Assembly: GCA_029718625.1 (NCBI GenBank)
Contig: CM056385.1
Span: 22,157,282-22,221,281 of the forward strand
Length of the DNA stretch: 64,000 nt
Reading direction: 5' to 3'
From: Synaphobranchus kaupii
Taxonomy: Eukaryota; Chordata; Actinopteri; Anguilliformes; Synaphobranchidae
Positions within the stretch are counted from its first letter, which is position 1; every line of letters starts with the position of its first letter. A program made the translations under genes and the position numbers. Of the stretch, positions 20,020 to 32,702 are shown piece after piece. A model generated the notes under the pieces. The model was not told where the DNA came from, did not search any database, and saw only the letters and a program-made list of their open reading frames with translations.

Positions 20020-22313
20020 CTGCATATCTGTCTGCAAGGTGCAGGTATTAAGAATACACTCTCCATGCTGTATGGTTGGTGTCTGCACTCATCCCCGTTC
20101 CCCAGTAGAGGTGCGCAACTTTCTCCCTTTAATTACCCAGATAGTGCGGAATTCCGACGTGGATTCAACATCAATTTGCTCATCGAAATCACGTTGAAAG
20201 CTAATGGAGTGAGTCAGTGATGGCAACAAACATTAAAACTTTTAAATATCATGTAAATATTTAACCTTGATTATTCAATATTTGTCGGTATTCTGACAAC
20301 GTGATCTCGATGAGCAAATTGATGTTGAATCAATTCAATCAAAAAAAAAAATCAATCAAAATGCCTCTTCATTTTATAACACACAAACTGCACTGTGGGT
20401 AATCTGAAATATTTAATGAGAATGTGTATGCATGTTAGCTAACCATATAAACATAATGAACACAAAGTAGACAAGGAGGCAAATTATAAACCAACAGCAT
20501 AACATATGTAAGCTACTTTGTGAAAACCTTTGTTTCATTTAATGGGGGAGTTTTTTTCCCCCCCAACAAGGTTGGAAAACGAACGAAAACGAGCTGCATT
20601 TGGATGCAGTAACCGACAGCAAGCCTTTCTGTGTTCGCGTTTCCAATTAACAATGCACAAAGTAACCTATGGATGAAATTTCCTATAGCATAGTAATCAC
20701 AATTTCAATTTCCAACATTGTTCACTGCAATCTTTGCTTTCAAACATTCAAACCATACATTCAAAGTCATATGGACAACACAGTTTTGCGCTAAAAGTTT
20801 ATTAACGTTAACACACACAGCACGATAGCCTACAGAACTGCTTGCTAAGCTGCTAAATTAGCTGATAGCAACATACGATCGAATAGGAATCAACTGCTTA
20901 AATATCAGGAATATTAACTGACATATAGTATATAGTTCTGTGGATATGACTCACTCTTGTACCATAGTCAGTAATCTCTGCCATAGTTATGCGAATAAAC
21001 GCTCTATGTATATTACGTTTTTACTTCCGGGTTACTTGATGAAATTGTTGGATGAGTGCACAATTCTGCAGGCGAGTGTGCTCCTGAATTCCCTCAACAA
21101 CACCCCGGAAATAAGGGGTTCGTTTTGGTAATTTAAGTGCCCCCATTTGTGAGAAAAATCGCACACTCAAAAGCTTTTTTGACGAAGTGGACGCGTACCC
21201 AAAAGTGTGTAGGGGTCGTATTCGGACACAGCCAAAATGAAACTCCAGTTAACATGGTTTGATCAACCGTGACGCAATGTTATTATGTTTTTTTGAAAGC
21301 GCTTATGGGATATGTTGTCAATAACAAGACGCGATTACTGAAGCCGACGAGACCTTTGACTTCATTTCCCGAATAAACCATTGTCGAAAGGCCATGTGGT
21401 GTACATCTGCAACTCGTAAACATTCTTCCACCGTACAGTGCTACAGAAAGGTAATTACTTATTTTGTAGCAAGACAAAGTTAACTATGTAATGTCTACCA
21501 GCTAACTCCAACTTTTGAAAATAGCACTTCGTATGCTTCGCGTGTGATACCTAATTATATATCCATATATTTAACCAAGCTTGCATCGATAAATGGAACT
21601 AGTTAGCTGGCTTTGTAGAGAACACTAGCTAGACAGGGACCATTGAATGAACAAGCCAGCTAATGTTAGCAAGATCGTTTAAGCAGGCATGCAACTTGAC
21701 GCGCCCCCCCCGTTTTATGGCTTGTCACGTTGCTAAATATACCGAAAGTCTTTTTATATGGTTACCATTTACAAAGTAACATTATACTCCATTATACATG
21801 TATCTTGTTGCTAGTTATCTGTCAAATTATTTAAACCTAGAAAAAAAAAATCGGATTATTTTGAGTAAGTTCACTAGTAAAATGCAACACTGCGTAACTT
21901 CCAATTTAAACACTCATAATTTACAATTACAGTAACAATGGTATGGATGTTGAGTTTTTTCCACACCTATGAATACATTTACCTTGACTCGACTGCATGG
22001 ACTTCTTGTCTGGAGCAAGATGCTTTATTCATTCTTTCTCATAAGCCACTATCAGTCTAGCTCACTAAATATGATGATAGATATGTTTGCTTTTTATGAC
22101 TGTCCCTCAGATTTATATAACTAGGTTAGTAATCAAGTTTACGATGATCCACTTTAGTTAACAGCAGCAATAGCTAGCTTTCTGCCTTGGCTGTTTTCTT
22201 TTTGTATTTTTCTGTCATATCAGGTGTTATTCCAGATGTCAAAATATTTCAGATTTATAAGTACATGTGGTCCTATGTAAGTACATACTGGCTATAGAAA
22301 GTTTGCACATCCT

Positions 22314-22726
22314 TTCATAAATATGCACAGTGAAAATGGTGACGTTAAATCCCCCCATGAAGTTTAATTAGAGTTTGAAGTTGGCCATCTCATATACTTG
22401 TATATAACAGTACTACCACATTTTGACCACAAGATGGTGCCATTTTAACAGATAGTTGAAATGGCACCATCTTGTGGTCAAAATGTGGTAGTACTATATG
22501 TGATATAAATCTGATATCCTTGTATTTCACATAGTACTACCACATTTTGACCACAAGATGGTGCCATTTCAACTATCTGTTAAAATGGCACCATCTTGTG
22601 GTCAAAATGTGGTACTACTGTTATACTGTTATATACAAGGATATGAGATGGCCAACTTCAAACTCTAATTAAATTTCATGGGGGGATTTAACCATCACCA
22701 TTTTCACTGTGCATATTTATAAATAT
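22314..22726. repeat. Nested foldback, two hairpins (unit 4)
   Basis: Two-hairpin form with intact stems. Confidence 0.9.
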
Positions 22727-23727
22727 ATGAAGAAATAATAATCCAAGTCACAGCTTCTCATGTGTTTTCCCGCATAATTTATGCTAACAGATATTGGTGA
22801 TTTTAAACATGTTTCAACCTCTCTTTTTCACTCCAGCTTTTCTGCAGTCCCGCAAGCAATTGTGGCCCCGGTTTATCTGTGTGCAAACCCAGTGCGTACG
22901 TTCTGAAGTGTCCCGGTGTCCCCGGTGCAGTGGTATGTACATTTTATGTCTCAGACTCAGGTCCCAGGGCCTCGTTGTCACGACTTTGGCCTGGTTCATA
23001 TCTCAACACTTGTGAATTGTAGTATCAGAATCCATGTCAAGAACTAGGCCCGTTACAGGTCTCGAGAATTTACGGCAGATGCAAGTCTTAAGGCCTCAGA
23101 GTGCGACCAGCAGCTGCAACAAGCCTTAAGACCATCTGGAATCTGCCCTGGGCGGATCCATCACCCAAAACCTCTGAAATCAGTGCCGTCCTAAGAGCTC
23201 TGTGTTGCTCATATGCTCGACCTAAGTCCCAAGACATTTGTCATTCAGCCCAGTGTGTGTACCAGTACCATGTCCTGAAATCCAATCCATAGGTACGCTA
23301 CCCAGCACCAAGGCATATGCATCAGGGAAGCACTGTGGGCGTCTAACAGATGAGCTGACCATGCGGAGGAGAAGCAGGAAGTCCCCAGACGGAGGAGCTG
23401 TGTAAGTATGAGTTTTGCTTTCTTTTTGTTTTTATGCACCACATTTGGTGTAGATTAGTGTATTACTACTTACAGTCTTACATACTTCTATGCAATCAAA
23501 TCAATTTGTTTTAACTAAAACAAACTAATTTGATTATAGTTGTATGTGATACTGTCTGTAGTAATGCACTAATGGAGGGTGGGGCCTGGCCGAATTCTCA
23601 ACTTTTTCGCCTTACCGCCAAACCGTTTCTGCTCCAAAAAAGTTCCATAACCCCTGCATTGTGCTCCCAACTTTCAGGGGGGGGCCACAACCGCCACTTC
23701 CCCTTCATTCACACCCCATTCATACAA

Positions 23728-23855
23728 CTCCCCCACCCTTGGGGACCACCGCATCCATACGACTCCCCCACCCTTGGGGACCACCGCATCCATACGACTC
23801 CCCCACCCTTGGGGACCACCGCATCCATACGACTCCCCCACCCTTGGGGACCACC
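23728..23855. repeat. 35-bp minisatellite, 4 copies (unit 4)
   Basis: Copies start at 23728, 23763, 23798 and 23833. Confidence 0.95.
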
Positions 23856-23872
23856 AACATTGCTCAGGTGTG

Positions 23873-24525
23873 GCACTCGGGGAATCGAACCAGCGACTTC
23901 TATCCACGTGAAGTGCGGTCCAACCTCCTACGCCACGGAGTCCTTCGCATTTTTGGTTTGTTTTTCTACAAACTTAAATGGCACAATGGTACAATGGTAC
24001 AATGGACAAAAGTTGTGCAAACCTGAATGGGGATTGAACCCCAGACCTTGGCGTTGCTAAACCAGAACCATTCCTTTGAGCCGCTGTAACTTACACTTCT
24101 TTCTTGGGTTTTCCTGCAGTGAATTCATGAAGATGCAAAAAGAGAGGAGAAAGAACATTCAAAAAGCCTGTCCCTTCTGTTGTTTTTTATACCTTTATGT
24201 ACCTATGTGCTTTTGCTGCCATTTCAATTGCCCTACGGGGACAATTAAAGTTTATTGAATTTAATTGAATTCTCGCCACAATCTTGGACAGAAAATGAGA
24301 CTGCAGAAATGTAGGGGAAGAGTGAGGTTTGAACCCTGAAGTGCTGTGTCCACAGACAAAGACAATACCGTTGTGCCAAAGTATCCTTAGCTGTTCTGTG
24401 AGCTCTGAAGTGGAGTGAAGAAGCTGAGATCATAAAAATATGAGGAATAAAGATCTAGAATGAGGTTTGAACCCTCAAGCTCACCTTCCAGAGACCAAGA
24501 CTCTACCGTTATGCCACAGTGGCCT
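23873..24525 (-). repeat. tRNA-like modules T1-T4 (unit 4)
   Basis: All four present. The acceptor tract between T2 and T3 reads TTCTTGGG, as in unit 8. Confidence 0.6.
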
Positions 24526-24540
24526 TGATGTGTTTGAGGG

Positions 24541-24726
24541 TGATCACTCTATTGGGGCATATTTGACCAAAGGGAAGATTTGACTAAAGAAATGATTGCC
24601 CTCTACTGGCCCACCAACATCTCTTCCAGCAACAACTCAGGTCTCCCATCCAAGTACTAACCAAGCCCACACCTGCTCAGCTTCAGCCATTCAGCAGGAG
24701 CAGATTGCATGGTGGTACGGCTGCTG
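24541..24726 (-). mobile_element. 5S-derived SINE, unit 4
   Basis: Full copy. Confidence 0.85.
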
Positions 24727-25248
24727 ATAAAACTCGTCTGCATTTTACAATACACAAACTGCACTGTGCGTAATCTGAACTTTTTAATGAGAATTAATTG
24801 AAGCGTACATTTTCAGATATAATTCAAATACCATACTCTTACATTCATGGTTTGCAATAATACATGAAATGCATTGTGGGTAATCAGAATGGATTAATTG
24901 GAAAACACATACATTAGGTACCCAGAAATAAACCTGTTTGCTGATTCATTTGAACTTCTTTTTGACTCTTTAGTTACTTATTTAGTTACTTATCTGTTTC
25001 TAAACAGACATACTTACAAAGCATTTGCATGGCATGTTGACACATATATTTACATACACAAAACATTGCGTTAGCACATAAAAAGCATTGAGAGTAAACG
25101 GTGTCAATCGAAATATGCACACATTCACAGATGTGCGATAGTAGATGAAATGCATTATAGGTACTCAGTCAATTAGTCAGAATAGCTCCCTCTGGTGGAC
25201 ATGGACAATTTGGCTCCCTCTGGTGGACATGAATAATTAATAATAATA

Positions 25249-25448
25249 ATGCGTCTTTTTTATATAGCGTCTTTCTCACACTCAAAGCACTTTACAATGA
25301 TGAGGGGTGACTTGCCTCAACCACCACCAATGTACAGCACTCACCTGGATGATGCAACGGCAGCCATTTTGCACCAGTATGCTCACCAGACGGAGAGGGA
25401 GAGAACAATTTGTTGCCAATTAAACTGGGGGACGATTAGGTAGCAGAT
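25249..25448. mobile_element. Dispersed fish repeat, unit 4 (type A junction)
   Basis: Start replaced by GCGTCTTTTTTATATAG; the GCGTCTTT part duplicates a word found about 20 bases downstream. Confidence 0.5.
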
Positions 25449-26143
25449 GGAAAAAGCGAGGTTGGGAATTTAGAATTTGGTGTTCTGCAAGCCATTGATT
25501 TTGATGTAAACTGGTTAAGATCCTTTCTGATTAATGGCGATGTGAATTATATTTTACATTGTGGCTATTATGTTACATTGTGGCTATAAATGTTCAAATC
25601 CCCACTTTGACCACCTGTTGTGATTTTATTCATTAAAGCAGGCTATTATTGGACAAAGTTCACTGTCGCCATGATTCCTTCCTTTCCCATGTCCTAAATG
25701 CATAAGGGTGATAACCTAGTTAGCCTACTATTTTTCTGTTTTCCTTCAGTAATTGTCCCTATAATTAGGCTATAACACAGTTTTTTCTTTAGGCAACGTG
25801 TGCATTACACATACATTTGAGTATTTTTGTTGTATTCCTTGTTATATAAATCTAAAATAGAAACTTTCCATAATTTGTGGATACTAATCCCTTTGTTGAA
25901 TATTGGTAACAATCGCATTCGTTTAGGCTATCGGCTATCATCTTTTCCTGTTGTGGTGAAGAAATAGCATGAGCTGTCCAGATTATTGAAATAATTTGAT
26001 TCAAAACTAGTGTTTCGCTCAACTCCGCTCACACGCTCTGGTGGCTATGCAAATAAAGTTTGAACATAATATTTTTTAAATTCAAAATCACTCTTTAATG
26101 AATGCGGAGGAGACCATTCATCATTAATTTACAACCTCCCTTA

Positions 26144-26379
26144 ATTACATTATAGGCATTTAGCAGATGCTCTTATCCAGAGCGACTTACACAACTTTTG
26201 AGCATTGTTTTTTTTTTTTTTTTTACATATTATCCATTTAAACAGCTGGATATATACTGAAGTGATTCAGGTTAAGTACCTTGCTCAAGGGTACAACGGC
26301 AGTGTCCAATCTGGGAATCGAACCTGCAACCTTTCGGTCACAAGGCCAGTTCCTTAACCATTATACTACACTGCCGCCC
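26144..26379 (-). mobile_element. tRNA-derived SINE, unit 5
   Basis: Copy with the type B CATTTAAACAGC variant and a longer T tract. Confidence 0.85.
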
Positions 26380-28675
26380 TGCATATCTGTCTGCAAGGTG
26401 CAGGTATTAAGAATACACTCTCCATGCTGTATGGTTGGTGTCTGCACTCATCCCCGTTCCCCAGTAGAGGTGCGCAACTTTCTCCCTTTAATTACCCAGA
26501 TAGTGCGGAATTCCGACGTGGATTCAACATCAATTTGCTCATCGAAATCACGTTGAAAGCTAATGGAGTGAGTCAGTGATGGCAACAAACATTAAAACTT
26601 TTAAATATCATGTAAATATTTAACCTTGATTATTCAATATTTGTCGGTATTCTGACAACGTGATCTCGATGAGCAAATTGATGTTGAATCAATTCAATCA
26701 AAAAAAAAAATCAATCAAAATGCCTCTTCATTTTATAACACACAAACTGCACTGTGGGTAATCTGAAATATTTAATGAGAATGTGTATGCATGTTAGCTA
26801 ACCATATAAACATAATGAACACAAAGTAGACAAGGAGGCAAATTATAAACCAACAGCATAACATATGTAAGCTACTTTGTGAAAACCTTTGTTTCATTTA
26901 ATGGGGGAGTTTTTTTCCCCCCCAACAAGGTTGGAAAACGAACGAAAACGAGCTGCATTTGGATGCAGTAACCGACAGCAAGCCTTTCTGTGTTCGCGTT
27001 TCCAATTAACAATGCACAAAGTAACCTATGGATGAAATTTCCTATAGCATAGTAATCACAATTTCAATTTCCAACATTGTTCACTGCAATCTTTGCTTTC
27101 AAACATTCAAACCATACATTCAAAGTCATATGGACAACACAGTTTTGCGCTAAAAGTTTATTAACGTTAACACACACAGCACGATAGCCTACAGAACTGC
27201 TTGCTAAGCTGCTAAATTAGCTGATAGCAACATACGATCGAATAGGAATCAACTGCTTAAATATCAGGAATATTAACTGACATATAGTATATAGTTCTGT
27301 GGATATGACTCACTCTTGTACCATAGTCAGTAATCTCTGCCATAGTTATGCGAATAAACGCTCTATGTATATTACGTTTTTACTTCCGGGTTACTTGCTG
27401 AAATTGTTGGATGAGTGCACAATTCTGCAGGCGAGTGTGCTCCTGAATTCCCTCAACAACACCCCGGAAATAAGGGGTTCGTTTTGGTAATTTAAGTGCC
27501 CCCATTTGTGAGAAAAATCGCACACTCAAAAGCTTTTTTGACGAAGTGGACGCGTACCCAAAAGTGTGTAGGGGTCGTATTCGGACACAGCCAAAATGAA
27601 ACTCCAGTTAACATGGTTTGATCAACCGTGACGCAATGTTATTATGTTTTTTTGAAAGCGCTTATGGGATATGTTGTCAATAACAAGACGCGATTACTGA
27701 AGCCGACGAGACCTTTGACTTCATTTCCCGAATAAACCATTGTCGAAAGGCCATGTGGTGTACATCTGCAACTCGTAAACATTCTTCCACCGTACAGTGC
27801 TACAGAAAGGTAATTACTTATTTTGTAGCAAGACAAAGTTAACTATGTAATGTCTACCAGCTAACTCCAACTTTTGAAAATAGCACTTCGTATGCTTCGC
27901 GTGTGATAGCTACCTAATTATATATCCATATATTTAACCAAGCTTGCATCGATAAATGGAACTAGTTAGCTGGCTTTGTAGAGAACACTAGCTAGACAGG
28001 GACCATTGAATGAACAAGCCAGCTAATGTTAGCAAGATCGTTTAAGCAGGCATGCAACTTGACGCGCCCCCCCGTTTTATGGCTTGTCACGTTGCTAAAT
28101 ATACCGAAAGTCTTTTTATATGGTTACCATTTACAAAGTAACATTATACTCCATTATACATGTATCTTGTTGCTAGTTATCTGTCAAATTATTTAAACCT
28201 AGAAAAAAAAAATCGGATTATTTTGAGTAAGTTCACTAGTAAAATGCAACACTGCGTAACTTCCAATTTAAACACTCATAATTTACAATTACAGTAACAA
28301 TGGTATGGATGTTGAGTTTTTTCCACACCTATGAATACATTTACCTTGACTCGACTGCATGGACTTCTTGTCTGGAGCAAGATGCTTTATTCATTCTTTC
28401 TCATAAGCCACTATCAGTCTAGCTCACTAAATATGATGATAGATATGTTTGCTTTTTATGACTGTCCCTCAGATTTATATAACTAGGTTAGTAATCAAGT
28501 TTACGATGATCCACTTTAGTTAACAGCAGCAATAGCTAGCTTTCTGCCTTGGCTGTTTTCTTTTTGTATTTTTCTGTCATATCAGGTGTTATTCCAGATG
28601 TCAAAATATTTCAGATTTATAAGTACATGTGGTCCTATGTAAGTACATACTGGCTATAGAAAGTTTGCACATCCT

Positions 28676-29088
28676 TTCATAAATATGCACAGTGAAAATG
28701 GTGACGTTAAATCCCCCCATGAAGTTTAATTAGAGTTTGAAGTTGGCCATCTCATATACTTGTATATAACAGTACTACCACATTTTGACCAAAAGATGGT
28801 GCCATTTTAACAGATAGTTGAAATGGCACCATCTTGTGGTCAAAATGTGGTAGTACTATATGTGATATAAATCTGATATCCTTGTATTTCACATAGTACT
28901 ACCACATTTTGACCACAAGATGGTGCCATTTCAACTATCTGTTAAAATGGCACCATCTTGTGGTCAAAATGTGGTACTACTGTTATACTGTTATATACAA
29001 GGATATGAGATGGCCAACTTCAAACTCTAATTAAATTTCATGGGGGGATTTAACCATCACCATTTTCACTGTGCATATTTATAAATAT
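28676..29088. repeat. Nested foldback, two hairpins (unit 5)
   Basis: Two-hairpin form. The first stem has a mismatch (GACCAAAAGATGG near 28787). Confidence 0.9.
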
Positions 29089-30088
29089 ATGAAGAAATAA
29101 TAATCCAAGTCACAGCTTCTCATGTGTTTTCCCGCATAATTTATGCTAACAGATATTGGTGATTTTAAACATGTTTCAACCTCTCTTTTTCACTCCAGCT
29201 TTTCTGCAGTCCCGCAAGCAATTGTGGCCCCGGTTTATCTGTGTGCAAACCCAGTGCGTACGTTCTGAAGTGTCCCGGTGTCCCCGGTGCAGTGGTATGT
29301 ACATTTTATGTCTCAGACTCAGGTCCCAGGGCCTCGTTGTCACGACTTTGGCCTGGTTCATATCTCAACACTTGTGAATTGTAGTATCAGAATCCATGTC
29401 AAGAACTAGGCCCGTTACAGGTCTCGAGAATTTACGGCAGATGCAAGTCTTAAGGCCTCAGAGTGCGACCAGCAGCTGCAACAAGCCTTAAGACCATCTG
29501 GAATCTGCCCTGGGCGGATCCATCACCCAAAACCTCTGAAATCAGTGCCGTCCTAAGAGCTCTGTGTTGCTCATATGCTCGACCTAAGTCCCAAGACATT
29601 TGTCATTCAGCCCAGTGTGTGTACCAGTACCATGTCCTGAAATCCAATCCATAGGTACGCTACCCAGCACCAAGGCATATGCATCAGGGAAGCACTGTGG
29701 GCGTCTAACAGATGAGCTGACCATGCGGAGGAGAAGCAGGAAGTCCCCAGACGGAGGAGCTGTGTAAGTATGAGTTTTGCTTTCTTTTTGTTTTTATGCA
29801 CCACATTTGGTGTAGATTAGTGTATTACTACTTACAGTCTTACATACTTCTATGCAATCAAATCAATTTGTTTTAACTAAAACAAACTAATTTGATTATA
29901 GTTGTATGTGATACTGTCTGTAGTAATGCACTAATGGAGGGTGGGGCCTGGCCGAATTCTCAACTTTTTCGCCTTACAGCCAAACCGTTTCTGCTCCAAA
30001 AAAGTTCCATAACCCCTGCATTGTGCTCCCAACTTTCAGGGGGGGCCACAACCGCCACTTCCCCTTCATTCACACCCCATTCATACAA

Positions 30089-30181
30089 CTCCCCCACCCT
30101 TGGGGACCACCGCATCCATACGACTCCCCCACCCTTGGGGACCACCGCATCCATACGACTCCCCCACCCTTGGGGACCACC
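30089..30181. repeat. 35-bp minisatellite, 3 copies (unit 5)
   Basis: Copies start at 30089, 30124 and 30159. Confidence 0.95.
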
Positions 30182-30198
30182 AACATTGCTCAGGTGTG

Positions 30199-30851
30199 GC
30201 ACTCGGGGAATCGAACCAGCGACTTCTATCCACGTGAAGTGCGGTCCAACCTCCTACGCCACGGAGTCCTTCGCATTTTTGGTTTGTTTTTCTACAAACT
30301 TAAATGGCACAATGGTACAATGGTACAATGGACAAAAGTTGTGTAAACCTGAATGGGGATTGAACCCCAGACCTTGGCGTTGCTAAACCAGAACCATTCC
30401 TTTGAGCCGCTGTAACTTACACTTCTTTGTTGGGTTTTCCTGCAGTGAATTCATGAAGATGCAAAAAGAGAGGAGAAAGAACATTCAAAAAGCCTGTCCC
30501 TTCTGTTGTTTTTTATACCTTTATGTACCTATGTGCTTTTGCTGCCATTTCAATTGCCCTACGGGGACAATTAAAGTTTATTGAATTTAATTGAATTCTC
30601 GCCACAATCTTGGACAGAAAATGAGACCGCAGAAATGTAGGGGAAGAGTGAGGTTTGAACCCTGAAGTGCTGTGTCCACAGACAAAGACAATACCGTTGT
30701 GCCAAAGTATCCTTAGCTGTTCTGTGAGCTCTGAAGTGGAGTGAAGAAGCTGAGATCATAAAAATATGAGGAATAAAGATCTAGAATGAGGTTTGAACCC
30801 TCAAGCTCACCTTCCAGAGACCAAGACTCTACCGTTATGCCACAGTGGCCT
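30199..30851 (-). repeat. tRNA-like modules T1-T4 (unit 5)
   Basis: All four present. Carries the type B marker GTGTAAACC at the edge of T2. Confidence 0.6.
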
Positions 30852-30866
30852 TGATGTGTTTGAGGG

Positions 30867-31052
30867 TGATCACTCTATTGGGGCATATTTGACCAAAGGG
30901 AAGATTTGACTAAAGAAATGATTGCCCTCTACTGGCCCACCAACATCTCTTCCAGCAACAACTCAGGTCTCCCATCCAAGTACTAACCAAGCCCACACCT
31001 GCTCAGCTTCAGCCATTCAGCAGGAGCAGATTGCATGGTGGTACGGCTGCTG
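30867..31052 (-). mobile_element. 5S-derived SINE, unit 5
   Basis: Full copy. Confidence 0.85.
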
Positions 31053-31574
31053 ATAAAACTCATCTGCATTTTACAATACACAAACTGCACTGTGCGTAAT
31101 CTGAACTTTTTAATGAGAATTAATTGAAGCGTACATTTTCAGATATAATTCAAATACCATACTCTTACATTCATGGTTTGCAATAATACATGAAATGCAT
31201 TGTGGGTAATCAGAATGGATTAATTGGAAAACACATACATTAGGTACCCAGAAATAAACCTGTTTGCTGATTCATTTGAACTTCTTTTTGACTCTTTAGT
31301 TACTTATTTAGTTACTTATCTGTTTCTAAACAGACATACTTACAAAGCATTTGCATGGCATGTTGACACATATATTTACATACACAAAACATTGCGTTAG
31401 CACATAAAAAGCATTGAGAGTAAACGGTGTCAATCGAAATATGCACACATTCACAGATGTGCGATAGTAGATGAAATGCATTATAGGTACTCAGTCAATT
31501 AGTCAGAATAGCTCCCTCTGGTGGACATGGACAATTTGGCTCCCTCTGGTGGACATGAATAATTAATAATAATA

Positions 31575-31774
31575 ATGCCTGGCATTTATATAGCGTCTTT
31601 CTCACACTCAACGCACTTTACAATGATGAGGGGTGACTTGCCTCAACCACCACCAATGTACAGCACTCACCTGGATGATGCAACGGCAGCCATTTTGCAC
31701 CAGTATGCTCACCAGACGGAGAGGGAGAGAACAATTTGTTGCCAATTAAACTGGGGGACGATTAGGTAGCAGAT
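31575..31774. mobile_element. Dispersed fish repeat, unit 5
   Basis: Copy with the common AATGCCTGGC junction. Confidence 0.5.
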
Positions 31775-32469
31775 GGAAAAAGCGAGGTTGGGAATTTAGA
31801 ATTTGGTGTTCTGCAAGCCATTGATTTTGATGTAAAGTGGTTAAGATCCTTTCTGATTAATGGCGATGTGAATTATATTTTACATTGTGGCTATTATGTT
31901 ACATTGTGGCTATAAATGTTCAAATCCCCACTTTGACCACCTGTTGTGATTTTATTCATTAAAGCAGGCTATTATTGGACAAAGTTCACTGTCGCCATGA
32001 TTCCTTCCTTTCCCATGTCCTAAATGCATAAGGGTGATAACCTAGTTAGCCTACTATTTTTCTGTTTTCCTTCAGTAATTGTCCCTATAATTAGGCTATA
32101 ACACAGTTTTTTCTTTAGGCAACGTGTGCATTACACATACATTTGAGTATTTTTGTTGTATTCCTTGTTATATAAATCTAAAATAGAAACTTTCCATAAT
32201 TTGTGGATACTAATCCCTTTGTTGAATATTGGTAACAATCGCATTCGTTTAGGCTATCGGCTATCATCTTTTCCTGTTGTGGTGAAGAAATAGCATGAGC
32301 TGTCCAGATTATTGAAATAATTTGATTCAAAACTAGTGTTTCGCTCAACTCCGCTCACACGCTCTGGTGGCTATGCAAATAAAGTTTGAACATAATATTT
32401 TTTAAATTCAAAATCACTCTTTAATGAATGCGGAGGAGACCATTCATCATTAATTTACAACCTCCCTTA

Positions 32470-32702
32470 ATTACATTATAGGCATTTAGCAGATGCTCTT
32501 ATCCAGAGCGACTTACACAACTTTTGAGCATTGTTTTTTTTTTTTTTTACATATTATCCATTTAGACAGCTGGATATATACTGAAGTGATTCAGGTTAAG
32601 TACCTTGCTCAAGGGTACAACGGCAGTGTCCAATCTGGGAATCGAACCTGCAACCTTTCGGTCACAAGGCCAGTTCCTTAACCATTATACTACACTGCCG
32701 CC
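32470..32702 (-). mobile_element. tRNA-derived SINE, unit 6
   Basis: Copy with the CATTTAGACAGC variant. Confidence 0.85.

Larger units (their letters stand above)
19264..25619. repeat. Macrosatellite unit 4 (6356 bp, type A)
   Basis: Type A copy: the start of its terminal dispersed repeat reads AATGCGTCTTTTTTATATAG (near 25248) instead of AATGCCTGGCATTTATATAG. It shares with unit 8 only the substitutions CTTACCGCC near 23616 and TTCTTGGG near 24103, and it also has an eight-G run at 23678. The minisatellite has four copies and the C tract is 8 bases. The 35-bp inverted repeat lies at 20162-20331. Confidence 0.97.
25620..31945. repeat. Macrosatellite unit 5 (6326 bp, type B)
   Basis: Type B copy, defined by four markers: CATTTAAACAGC beside the SINE T tract (near 26234), a four-base insertion giving GTGATAGCTACC (near 27901), GTGTAAACC at 30342 in place of GTGCAAACC, and GTAAAGTGG near 31834 in place of GTAAACTGG. 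The minisatellite has three copies and the C tract is 7 bases. The 35-bp inverted repeat lies at 26521-26690. Confidence 0.97.
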
